Source of the DNA: Spisula solida
Taxonomy: Eukaryota > Mollusca > Bivalvia > Venerida > Mactridae
NCBI GenBank assembly: GCA_947247005.1
Contig: OX365946.1
Span: forward strand, 7,386,453-7,450,452
DNA length: 64,000 nt
Reading direction: 5' to 3'
This document shows, piece after piece, positions 35,761 through 45,927 of the stretch (position 1 is its first letter; each line of letters opens with the position of its first letter). The notes beneath the pieces were generated by a model. It was not told where the DNA came from. It worked only from the letters and a program-made list of their open reading frames with translations, and searched no databases. Position numbers and translations under genes: made by a program.

Positions 35761-36237
35761 CTGTAAACGTTATCATAAACTTCATCTAGTGCATTGTGAA
35801 AACTTCTGAAAACTGAATATAATTGACTTTCTGCCAGAAAAAAAACATGTAAGAATATAAGCAATGTATCTACAAAACCAATGATGCCATCAACAATGTC
35901 ACCAAACTTTCTATTTCAGCCTTGTATGGCACTTGTATGGCACTTGTATTAAATTGTGGCAACTCATTTGACCATGTATGTCTATCAATCACATTATATA
36001 TCCCAGAAACATTATTATGTGACCATTGTAATACATAATTATAAGAGACTAATAAATATTCACAACGATATTACAAATCATAAATAATAATAATAATAAC
36101 TTTATTTTCCGATGATATACCCATTAAGCATAGGGCTATGCACCTATATACATGTGTACACATATTATTGATATATTTATCAGTATCAAAAATGTAGTTA
36201 TACAGTACTAAGTAATTAAAATCAAACTTTAAACAGA

Positions 36238-36600
36238 CGATGAATAAAGGAACTTTTAAGTTTTGCCTATGAAGTGTGAACTGTGAGCTATTAAGTGTGA
36301 ACTATAAAGTGTGCAATGTGAACAATGAAATAAGGACTGTGAACTATTAAGTGCGAACTGTGGAGCGTGGATTGTGAAATTTGGTGTATGAACTGTGGAG
36401 TGTGAACTGTGGAGTGCGAACTATGGAGTGTGAACTGTGGAGTATGAACTGTGGAGTGTGAACTTTGAGTATGAACTTTGAAGTAAGAAATATGAAGGGT
36501 GAACTATGTACGGGTGTTTACATTTAACATATGAACCATAAAGCAATATTAGACATGCAGTTCGAAGTGTGAAGCATGAAGCATGAACTATGAAGTCACC
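36238..36600 (+). repeat. Short tandem array (GTGTGAACT units)
   Basis: Units of about 14 bases such as GAACTGTGGAGTGT recur roughly two dozen times with many substitutions, fading at both ends. Confidence 0.8.
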
Positions 36601-37809
36601 ACCGGGCCTTCGAACAATAACACAGCCAAAGTGTGCGGAACCCGTCCGGAGCTTTTAGGTTCGTAAAGCACTTGCAAGACACTCCTATGATAGCTATATG
36701 GTGGTCACACAGTGTCCGTGTGAGTACTTTTCGATAAGGCATGCGAGCATCGACAAGCCTATTAGTGTTCAAATCCGTACGGATATCATACTTAGCTCGT
36801 TTGATGTCGGTATGAGACCCTACGAGATGTTCCCGACTTCGAAATCCGCGCGAATACGTGTACAACTCGGGAGTTCGGTGAAACATTTTCACTGATATAC
36901 GAATTAAGAAAACTGTAAGATGATCAGTATTCTATCATACCGACATTGGCTTATGGACGTCGTAGGCTTACTAGTTTGCAAAAGTCAGCTCGTGTATATC
37001 TCGTAGCATAAATGTGACCAAGGTATACGTGTTTGCTGACAAAATTGACATGTTTGATAATATAATTCAACGAAAGATATTGCGTTTTAAAATGCGTAAT
37101 AAAACATTAGTGTTATAGATCTACTATAGGCCTACTTTGTGTTAGCCAGCTATTATTGTAGCGTGATTATTCTTATATACTTATTTACACTTTGTAAATT
37201 TCATATAATGCACGATGAATTTAGCAACATAATTATCTATTTCTGATTAACTGTGTGTTATAAATGCAAAATGTGGATATTTAAGACTATACATGATTAA
37301 ACATGTATGCATCAATAATCCCGAATTCCGAAAACCTGTGTCCGGAGTTTCCACCTAACCTTCTACTTTCGCTTTAGGCGGATGCGACACCGGGTTATTT
37401 CCCTTGAACTGGGCGTTTGCATGACGTTTTGATAAATTGCTATGTTTTTTGGTCAAAAAGAATGATTTAATACGTATATTAGGGCGGTTTTTCATTGTTA
37501 CCCATTGCTTGATGATTTCCAAGCTTTAAAACCGGTTTTAAACACATAATAAAAAACTCCTATTTTCATCTTAGAAATTTCTTAAATAGTAAGATACCTA
37601 TGTACGTATCTTAAATATAGGCACATTTCTTAGTTGAAAATGGATATTTATGACAAAAATTGGCTATTTAAGAAGATCTTAAGTTTAAGATATGTTGTGA
37701 ATAGCGACTTAGAAATAAATTAAACTTAAGACAAATGTTATCATAATTAAGCAATTTATAGGATATTTAAGATATATTTTTATCTAAGAAGCTTTGTGAA
37801 TACCAGCCC

Positions 37810-39470
37810 TGTTTTCTAAATATCGTATTTTAATTTTGATTCATTTTTTGTTTCACTCTTCATTGCAGACGATAACGATACATTTCACAGTCGTTTCATG
37901 TTTAGCCGATAAATGTCGCTACTTATACATATCTTTACCAGCAGTATCACAAACAATGAACAAAAAATGCTGTGACCGTATGAAGGGCTTTTAACTGAAC
38001 AGAAAAAGAAGCTCCATGGCAAAAAAGAAAAAGCATTCCAATAGTAGCCTCCACTTCAGTGGAGGCGACGATAAACGCATATTTTTATTTGTACGTGGCA
38101 CTAGTTGCCTGTGTAGCAGTTGAGTCAGTTTCAGGCAAAACTGTGCGCCTGTCCCTAAGCGAATTCATAAACGTGCATGTCTGGGCGGTCGGATCCACGC
38201 ACATGCACCTCTACCGTGGAACATTGTTGTACCTCACCGGACCCTCATTCAAGAGTAGAACATGATCCCACAAAAACGCATGACAAGCATCATAGCATCA
38301 ATGAACCGTCTAGTGCATTCGTGTTAAGGGCTCAACACCAGGCATTAAATGTGTGAACTAAGAAATTTATTATATCATGTGTATAGGTTGTTCGGTTTTA
38401 TTTTGTTTACTTATTCCTTGCCAAGAACAGAACAAGAATACTAGCAGTACTTTGATTTGTTTCCACCACAAACGGATAATGCATATGCTTTCCGTTTTTT
38501 GGACTTTTTCATTGATTTGTATTATGTCTTTGCCACTGCGTTTTATCACGATATTAATACGGTAGAGCCACGGACCTTCCCCGGTATTGCCCCGGTTATC
38601 CCCGGATTTTGATATCGCTTCCGGTACCTCCTGGTTGTGTTAAAAAATTTAAAACAACCGAGGCTGCCGGGCTGTCAGCCGGTTCATCACGGTCTATCAC
38701 GGATCGTCCCGGTTGATTCCAGATGTCACAGTCACGGTGCTGCTGCGGTTGTCTACCCGGATAGACACGGTCCCCTAGGATTACAAACAGGGACTCGCCG
38801 GGGATGCCAAAACCAGGACTGTGAGAATGGGACCTAAGCGGTCCATCACTGTTTATCACGGATCACCCCGGTTGATTCCGGATGTTCACGACCACGCAAG
38901 GCTTGTCGCCCCGGTAAGAAATCCCTGAATTTGCCAAACTGGGACGAGAAGAACGGGATTTAAAGTGACTTTCGAACTTATCTGGAATTTTCGTGATGTC
39001 GTAGTAATTTTCAAGGTACCGAAATTTTCGAGAGTCGACTGTACTTGTATGTATAGCTGTACATATTGGCTATACGTACCACCTTTATATCCGACGGCTT
39101 ATGTTGGTTGCTCAATACCAATTATACTTATTCTTTAGTATTAGCCACAAATGTTATAGTCTCATGGTGGCCACCCCGACACTTAAAAAATTAGTACATG
39201 TGTTAAACATTTAAGCTTCAAAATAATCAAATACAAAAATATGTCATGCATGTTCTAACATAAAAATGACTAAATTTCATGCTTTTTTGCATTCACAACT
39301 GCTGGATATTTTAAGCGAATGTGGTGTGAAGTACATACAAGGGAACATTTGATCAATACAGTTAACGCCGTTACGGCTTCTTAATGCTTACGACGGTCCA
39401 AAATTTCCCGCAGTATTTTGTTCTTAAAATAGTTATGTTTTTCCAATGTCATTCTTGGTATTTTATTGTA
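37810..39470. other. Non-coding stretch with a GC-richer duplicated segment
   Basis: A perfect hairpin, GCCTCCACTTCAGTGGAGGC, lies near 38047-38066. The frame starting with GTG at 38059 has a hydrophobic, signal-like N-terminus, but the hairpin and lack of ATG argue against a gene. A CCCCGG-rich interval covers about 38570-38930 (see separate entry). Confidence 0.45.
38570..38930 (+). repeat. GC-rich segment with internal duplication
   Basis: TCACGGTCTATCACGGATCG followed by TCCCGGTTGATTCC at about 38686 recurs, slightly changed, about 160 bases later at about 38848. The CCCCGGT word appears repeatedly on both strands. Composition contrasts with the AT-rich flanks. Origin unknown. Confidence 0.6.
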
Positions 39471-39697
39471 GTTGCCAGTTGCCAATTCGATTTTTCTGAA
39501 AACTTTGAATCGGCTGCTGGCTGCCAGTTGCCAGCTGCCAATTTGATTTTTTTGTGAAAATTTGAATCGGCTGCTGGCTGCCAGTTGCCAGTTGCCAATT
39601 CGATTTTTCTGAGTTAAAATATTATTTTGAGAAAAATTTGAATCGGCTGCTGGCTACCAGTTGCCAGTGGCCAATTCGATTTTTCAGAGTAAACATA
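39471..39697 (-). repeat. Satellite array 2, proximal fragment
   Basis: Inverted relative to the array at 23 kb: units read AATCGGCTGCTGGCTGCCAG then TTGCCAGTTGCCAATTCGAT. It ends exactly where the LINE begins, and the array resumes at 43318. Confidence 0.9.
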
Positions 39698-39715
39698 CTT
39701 ACCTACTTATCCTCT

Positions 39716-41627
39716 TCAATCCGGTTCGGATCGTAAGGTCGCCACAAGATTTCTCCATTCAGTCCTGTTCTTCGCTTTGGTTTCTGCCTCTCCCCAGGAT
39801 AGTCCTATCTCTCTTAGTTCAATTTCTATCGTTCTTCGCCAGGTAGTCTTCGGTCTTCTTCTTGGTCTCTTTCCCTGAGGTGTCCATCGAAGAGCTACTT
39901 TTGTATCGTTTGACCCTGGCATTCTGAGGACATGTCCTAACCATCGAAAGCGTCTCTGTCGTATTTGTTGGGTGATGCAGGTGGAATTTGTCAGATCGAG
40001 AAGTTGTTTGTTGGATATTTTGTTTGGCCAAAATATTCTGCAGATTTGGCGTAGGCAGCTATGATGGAAAGTTGACAGTGAATGCATGTCTGCTTTGGTT
40101 ACTCTCCAACATTCGCTTCCGTACAGCAAAATGGACTTGACATTGCTGTTGTAGATTCTTATTTTGGTTTTTCTGCTGTACTGCTTAGATTTCCAAATTT
40201 GACGTAATCTGCAGAATGCGTATCGTGCTTTTGATAATCTGTTCTTTATATCTTTGCATGTTGGATCAGTGGTGCTGACAAGTGAGCCTAAGTAGATGAA
40301 GTTTTCAACCTGATCAATTTCGGTGTTTTCAGCATATAGTTTTGTATTGAGTATGGTATTGAAGCGCATTTCTTGAGTCTTTTTTGCGTTGATTTGTAGA
40401 CCAACTTGGCTTGCATAGTGACTAAGGCGATTCGTCTTTTCTTGCATATGATCCAATTTGGATGACAGGAGTGCTATATCATCAGCGTAGTCAAGTTCTT
40501 CTAGACTTGTAAACATGGACCATGTAATACCTCTTCTTTGGTTATGTGTTTTCTTCATAATCCAATCGATGGCTACTAGGAATAGGATGGGTGAGATGAT
40601 ACAACCTTGTCTTACTCCAGATGTGACCAAAACAATCTGTAGCATTGTTGTTAAGTAGAACTGCACATTCAAAGTTGGTATAAAAGCATTTAATGAGGGT
40701 AACTATTTTTTCAGGCACTCCATATGATGAAAGAATTGTCCAAAGTATGTCTCTATTTATGCTGTCGAATGCTTTCTTGAAATCGATGAAGTTTAGGTAC
40801 AAGGGTGTCTTCCATTCAATACATTGTTCTATGATGTTCTTTAGGGTAAAAATTTGGTCTACACGTCAACCTCTTCCTTTCCTGGATCCAGCTTGCTCCT
40901 GTCTCAAGGTTTTGTCCAATTCTTCACTAATTCTGTTCAGGAGTATTCTACAGAAAACTTTACTAGGGACGGATAATAGTGTTATCCCTCTCCAATTGTC
41001 ACAGTTACCAAGATCACCTTTTTTAGCCAGTTTTACAATAAGACCTTTGGTCCAGTCATTTGGTATAGTTGTTTCTTCCCAGATGTTGTTGAGAAGACTG
41101 TGTAATTCTTCAGTTGCTGTTTCAACATCTGCTTTAAGTAGTTCAGCCGGAATTCCATCAATGTCCGCAGCTTTGCCTGTTTTCAGTGACTGTATGGCTT
41201 TGGATATTTCTGCCTTTGATGGTGGATTGGTGTTTATATCTAGGTTTTCCATTTGTGTTGTACCTTCAAATAAGACTGTAGGATCCGGTCTGTTAAGCAC
41301 AGCTTTAAAGTGTTCAACCCATCGTGTAGCCTGTTCCCTTTCAGTTGCTAGCACTTTCCCATTCTGGTCCTTCACTGGGGGTGGTTGTTTTGACTTGCCA
41401 CACAGTGTATTTGTGATTTTGTAGATTGTGCTTAGATCTCCCCTTGTTGCTGCCTTTTCTGCCTCCTCAGCTTGTTCTTCGAGGTATTTCCTTTTGTCAT
41501 TTCTAGCGCTTTTCTTAACTTCTTTATTCTTCTCATTATAGAGTTTCTGTGTCTGTTCTCTCAGTCTGGATGATCTGGTGCTGAGGACTTTTTCTTTTAG
41601 CTTTCCCCTTTCTTCAATTACTTTCAT
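39716..41627 (-). pseudogene. LINE reverse transcriptase
   Basis: Frames at 41627-40866, 40802-40542 and 40672-39716 read in sequence as one RT. They give TGKAADIDGIPAELLK, NWRGITLLS, QAGSRKGRG (then a stop), FIDFKKAFDSINR, GVRQGC, LDYADDIALL and KYLGS-like IYLGSLVS. The C-terminal LGHVLRM and GKRPRRRPKTTWRR segment is common in this LINE group. A stop near 40866 and a frameshift near 40600 disable it. The 3' end of the ORF lies almost at the element end. Confidence 0.85.
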
Positions 41628-41803
41628 TGTATCTGTTGTTAACCAATCTTTGTTGTTTCTTTTGCGATATCCAATAGTCTTTTCACTAGTTTCCTGGTAA
41701 ACCTTTTTGATGTTCTCCCATTTCTGTTCTATAGGGTTAATTTCACTGTCCCCATCTTCTAGAGCTTTAAATCTATTTCTGATTTGTATGGTAAATTTTC
41801 GTT

Positions 41804-42697
41804 TTATTTCTGGTTCTCTGAGACGTTTAACATTGAAGATTTTTCTTCCAGGTTTGTTTGTAGAATCAGCCTTTTTAATTTCAGCTTGAGCTTGGCAACA
41901 ACCAGGTGATGATCACTGTATACATCTGCACCTCTACATGCTTTTGTGTCAAACAGACATCTTCGCCATTTTCCATTGATTATGATGTGGTCAATCTGGT
42001 TCTTGTCACGGCCATTTGGGGAGTTCCAAGTTACTTTATGAATGTCTTTGTGTTTAAACAAGGTTCCTCCAATAACCAATCCATTGGTTGAGCACAGATT
42101 TGCCAATCTCTCCCCATTTTAATTCATTCTTCCATATCCTTCCTGTCCCATAGATCTTTCATGTTCACTATTGTCATGCCCAACCTTAGCATTTTTGTCT
42201 CCTATGATGAGAAGGACATCATGTTGCGATGTACGGCTGATCTGAGCTTGGAGGGCTTCATAGTAGGCATCTTTATCCACTTCTTCAGCATCATTGGTTG
42301 GCGCATAGCATTGGATAATTGTTGTTTTCGCATAGCTGGAGTTGAAGCGAGCTCTAATTAATCTTTCGTTAATCGGTTCCCATTCGATTAAACTCTTTGC
42401 ACAATCTTTGTTCATGATGATGGCGACTCCTTCTGAATGTTGGTCATCATCTCTGCCAGAGTAAACGATGGAGTGACCCTGTACAGTAGTCCTACCTGAC
42501 CCTGTCCATCTACATTCACTGATGCCAATAATTCCAAGATGGTATCTTGTCATCTCCTTTATGACTTGCGCAGTTTTCGAAGTCTGGTACATTGTCGTAA
42601 CATTCCATGCTCCGATTTTGATTTTCTTTTTTGGATCCATGAGATTTCGGCTCCTGGCTAAGGCTTCCCGAGATGGGCTTTCACCATGACCATTCAT
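41804..42697 (-). pseudogene. LINE AP-endonuclease domain
   Basis: Begins at the ATG at 42697. Motifs in order: KIGAWNVTTM, the catalytic-type SECRWTGSG, YSGRDDDQHSEGVAIIMNK, YAPTND and a GDKNAK motif where GDFN/GDLN is usual. After an in-frame TAA at 42119 the same frame continues with the closing NQIDHIIING and SDHHLV. Removing that one stop would restore about 300 codons of endonuclease, so the nonsense change is probably late. A frame break follows at about 41804. Confidence 0.85.
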
Positions 42698-43317
42698 ACT
42701 GCTGCCTGGGCAGCCCGATATCCCATGGGACCCGGTTGTTTGTTGATTTCTTGTGTTGAATTCTGTAATATGATCTTTTTTTACGAGGTGAGGTTATTAG
42801 CCTTACGCTCAACCCCCAACTTGGAGGACCAGGGTAATTTGTTTGAGGCTCCCATTCTCTAGATCAGTTGCCTTACTGGGCTAATGAGTCATGATCTACC
42901 CATGTTTGGTTAGAGTTTTCTCTCCTAGATCGGTTGCTTTCGCTGTAGTTAACGAACCTGTTCTGTCCGGCTATTTAACCCATAGCTGGGGGTTTGGTTT
43001 GCAGGCACCAGGGCATATCCACTTGACAGTGGGCCTAGCATGCCGTGCATCTAGGGGCCAAACCTCCTCCGAGTCCTTGTGGTTTAGCATGGGGCCGCAG
43101 GGTGCCCAGTTTCCGTCTGTCACCTCTTGGAGGATCCCATTTCTGGGCCGCATTGGTCTTATTGTGAGATAGGCTATAACTGGCAGGGAAGACTTACGCA
43201 CTCGGCTTCCTTTTCGCAGCAAGCTGCTATCCAGTGGTGAGGCTGAAAGCGAGAGTGACAAGCACAAACGAACAACACACACACAGTTACGCATCACACA
43301 ATCATTTGACAAGACTA

Positions 43318-44430
43318 AGAGTAAACATATTTTTGAGAAAATTTGAATCGGCTGCTGGCTGCCAGTTGCCAGTTGCAAATTCGATTTTTTAAGTAAAAAT
43401 TGAATCGGCTGCTGGCTGCCAGTTGCCAGTTGCCAATTCGATTTTTCTGAGTTAAAATATTTGTTGAGAAATTTTGAATCGGCTGCTGGCTGCCAGTTGC
43501 CAGTTGCCAATTCGATTTTTTAAGAAAAAATTGAATCGGCTGCTGGGTGCTAGTTGCCAGTTGCCAATTCGATTTTTCTGAGTTAAAATATTTTTTGAGA
43601 AAATTTTGAATCGGCTGCTGGCTGCCAGTTGCCAGTTGCCAATTCGATTTTTTAAGAAAAAATTGAATCGGCTGCTGGCTGCCAGTTGCCAGTTGCCAAT
43701 TCGAAATTTCTGAGTTAAAATATTTTTTGAGAAAATTTAAAATCGGCTGCTGGTTGCCAGTTGCCAATTGCCAATTCGAATTTTCTGAGAAAATTCTGAA
43801 TCGGCTGCTGGCTGCCAGTTGCCAGTTGCCAATTCGTTTTTTCTGAGTTAAAAATTTTTTTGAGAAAAATTTGAATCGGCTGCTGGCTACCAGTTGCCAT
43901 TTGCCAATTCGATTTTTCAGAGTAAAAATATTTTTGAGAAAATTTGAATCGGCTGCTGGCTGCCAGTTGCCAACTTGATTTTTTTAAGAAAAAATTGAAT
44001 CGGCTGCTGGCTGCCAGTTGCCAGTTGCCAATTCGATTGTTCTGAGTTAAAATATTTTTTAAGAAAAATATTTGAATCGACTGCTGGCTGCCAGTTGCCA
44101 ATTTGAATTTTCTGAGTAAAAATATTTTTTTGAGAAAAAATTAAATCGGCTGCTGGCTGCCAGTTGCCAGTTGCGAATTCGATTTCTCTGAGTTAAAATA
44201 TTTTTTGAGAAAATTTTGAATCCGCTGCTGGCTGCCAGTTGCCAGTTGCCAATTAGAATTTTCTGAGAAAAATTTGAATCGGCTGCTGGCTGCCAGTTTG
44301 CAGTTGCCGATTCGATAGAAAAATTCGAATTGTCAGTTAGGTTGTGAAGTTTGCTGCCATTTGCCATTCCAGATTCAAAACTTTGAATCGGCTACTGGCA
44401 ACTGGCAACTGGCTGCTAACTTCACGCACA
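43318..44430 (-). repeat. Satellite array 2, distal fragment with edge palindrome
   Basis: About 16 inverted units of the 58/75-base satellite. They end in the same palindrome found at 23091-23170 (here 44345-44425) and the same outer word, TGTGCGTGAAGTTAGC on the minus strand. The array therefore shares its starting edge with array 1 but points the other way. Confidence 0.92.
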
Positions 44431-44634
44431 TTGACTATGCGGTATTTGGAAATAAAAGATACCGGTATTGGTACTCGGTCTTATTGTCGGACTCGAGCAA
44501 AAACCTAACATAGTGTGCCAACATTGAATTATTTCCCACCGGTCATGTGAACATTTATCACATATCAACCGTTCAGCTTACGCCTTCAGTCACATACCAT
44601 ATACAATGTATACACACTACGAACAAGAAACACG
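44431..44634. other. Non-coding stretch
   Basis: Short stretch between the satellite edge and the poly(A) region of the minus-strand exon at 44789-45148. Nothing supported. Confidence 0.4.
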
Positions 44635-44656
44635 ATTCACCAAAACAAAGGGACAT

Positions 44657-44662
44657 TTTATT
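44657..44662 (-). terminator. Poly(A) signal AATAAA
   Basis: CCAATAAAATGTCCC on the minus strand, about 125 bases downstream of the stop codon at 44789. Spacing fits a normal 3' untranslated region for the disabled minus-strand exon. Confidence 0.6.
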
Positions 44663-44788
44663 GGTTTCCGCTCAATGCAAATAGAAACGTATCAGCAGTA
44701 GAAAATCAAAACAGGATAAAAACATGTTCAAGTTTACAGTTATCAATCGTCCGTGTTCCAGAAGCTTTACTGTTCAAGTGTACATTTA

Positions 44789-45148
44789 TCATTCGTCTTG
44801 CCAAATTGTACCATACTTGGCATCCACAACTTGACCATTACTTTTCACTATCACACTTTTATCAGTTTGTCTTGGTAAATTCTGACACAACGGTGTACCA
44901 TCTTCAGTAACGATGGTCAAATATGTGTTACCCATATTAAATTTACTTGTTTCAAATCAAAGAAACTCTCCAGGCAATATTCTTGAAGATCCAGCTGTGA
45001 CGTTGTCCATTCTAATCTTGGGAAGAACCGATACACCTTTGCGAGAAACTTCCAATCCATCCATGGCAAGTTTCCGGTTTGAACTGTCGCGAAGATTGGT
45101 TGTCCATAGTTATTGGCCACATGTGTTTGGTGTGCGCCCATTTTGTAT
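44789..45148 (-). pseudogene. Disabled exon of an unrecognised gene
   Basis: On the minus strand an acceptor (TTTACACTTCAG, intron side at 45149-45150) is followed after seven bases by ATG (45139-45141), MGAHQTHVANNYGQPIFATV. After a frame change between about 45050 and 45120 a second frame carries SRKGVSVLPKI, SSRILPGEF, then TGA (44957-44959). It stays open for about 55 more codons (FNMGNTYLTIVTEDGTP, DKSVIVKSNGQVVDAKYG) to a stop at 44789. The TGA follows CTT and would be CGA by one C-to-T change, a typical CpG decay. AATAAA lies at 44657-44662, about 125 bases after the stop. The 5' splice site argues against a processed copy. Family not recognised. Confidence 0.6.
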
Positions 45149-45560
45149 CTGAAGTGTAAATGAATAGTTACGTGTCATTCCCTATTCACCTATGACAGGC
45201 CTATAACACGGTATTAGAATAAGAAAGGTTTATATGGGGTGAAAATCGTGAGGAAACTAAATTACACTCGTTAAAAGTTATAAGTACACAAACTTGTTAC
45301 GCTTGTATCTTTTTTATTATACATGATAGATCGTTCATTTTTTTCATGTGTTCATGCTAGTAGTATAACAACGATATCCGATAATTGGATATTTGTATTT
45401 GGCTTGGTGTAAGCAGTGAACCGTGAACACTCCAAATTGATAAAAATGCACGTGCACAGCACGATGTATTGTACAATGTCTTATATTGTTGACTACACAT
45501 TGTCCAGCAATACCAAAACCCCACAAAACACAAACTCTGAAGAATTCCGATTACAGAAAG

Positions 45561-45927
45561 AACAAGAGATGTTTGTAAAACGTGCATGTCTCATGGCAAC
45601 CGAATAATCATGTATACCTAAGGCCATCCCGACCTTGACCAATGACATATTGACCTACAAATTTGTGGAAGCCTTTTGCTGGTGATCAGCTACCTGACTG
45701 AAGTTTTACCTTCTGAGGAACCACCGTTCCTACGTTGTGGAGCAGAACCGTTGTGTATTCGAAGGTCACGGTAATTTTGATCTTTGAACCATAGCGACCT
45801 CAAAATCAATGGGGGTCATCTACTGATGATAAACAATCTCCAGTCAAAGTTTGTGGGTTCTAGGTCTGACCGTTCTTAAGTCATTGGTCGGAAAACATTT
45901 ACTTTACCAACCGACCGATCGACATGC
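45561..45927 (+). repeat. Mollusc-type dispersed repeat (GACCTTGACC family)
   Basis: Starts AACAAGAGATGTTTGTAAAA and contains CCCGACCTTGACCAATGACA. It then has CCTCAAAATCAATGGGGGTC followed by ATCTACTGATGAT, a GTTCTTAAGTCATTGGTCGG stretch and CCAACCGACCGATCGACATG. I recognise this layout as a very abundant repeat of bivalve and other mollusc genomes. The 63-codon frame at 45416-45607 runs into it and is not a gene. Confidence 0.75.

Larger units (their letters stand above)
34233..37784. other. Non-coding stretch with local repeats
   Basis: No gene supported. It holds a CG-rich hairpin region (35480-35760), a GTGTGAACT tandem (36238-36600), and an (AAT)n plus ACTTTATTTTCC tail-like motif near 36085 that could be the end of an undetermined minus-strand element. 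The 138-codon frame at 34653-35069 has no motif I recognise and no splice or start context. Confidence 0.45.
28540..37809. mobile_element. TIR pair enclosing a 9.3-kb composite
   Basis: GGGCTGGTATTCACAAAGCT plus TCTTA at 28540-28565 is mirrored exactly at 37785-37809. TTAAG/CTTAG-rich text lies next to the right end and near 34240-34390, which looks like subterminal repeats of the same family. Inside are a large inverted repeat (28566-34232) and about 3.5 kb of other sequence. No clear target duplication was found. This could be one element with insertions, or two independent copies of one family end. Confidence 0.55.
39698..43317 (-). mobile_element. Full-length but inactive APE-type LINE inserted in satellite
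   Basis: A 3620-base minus-strand element flanked by a perfect 12-base target duplication, AGAGTAAACATA (39686-39697 and 43318-43329). From its 5' end (43317) it has about 0.6 kb of leader, an AP-endonuclease (42697-41804), a linker, an RT (41627-39716), and a 3' end only about 18 bases past the stop that closes with GGATAAGTAGGTAAG. A related leader precedes the fragment at 58853-60382. Several stops and shifts break the ORF, but the duplication is perfect. RTE- or I-like by sequence feel; clade unproved. Confidence 0.9.

Noticed and set aside
40693..41424. 243-codon plus-strand frame across the LINE
   Set aside because: Antisense shadow of the reverse transcriptase region of the minus-strand LINE.
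42971..44367. Minus-strand frames with the same NWQLA-type repeats next to the LINE
   Set aside because: Translations of the inverted satellite array, partly fused to the LINE leader.
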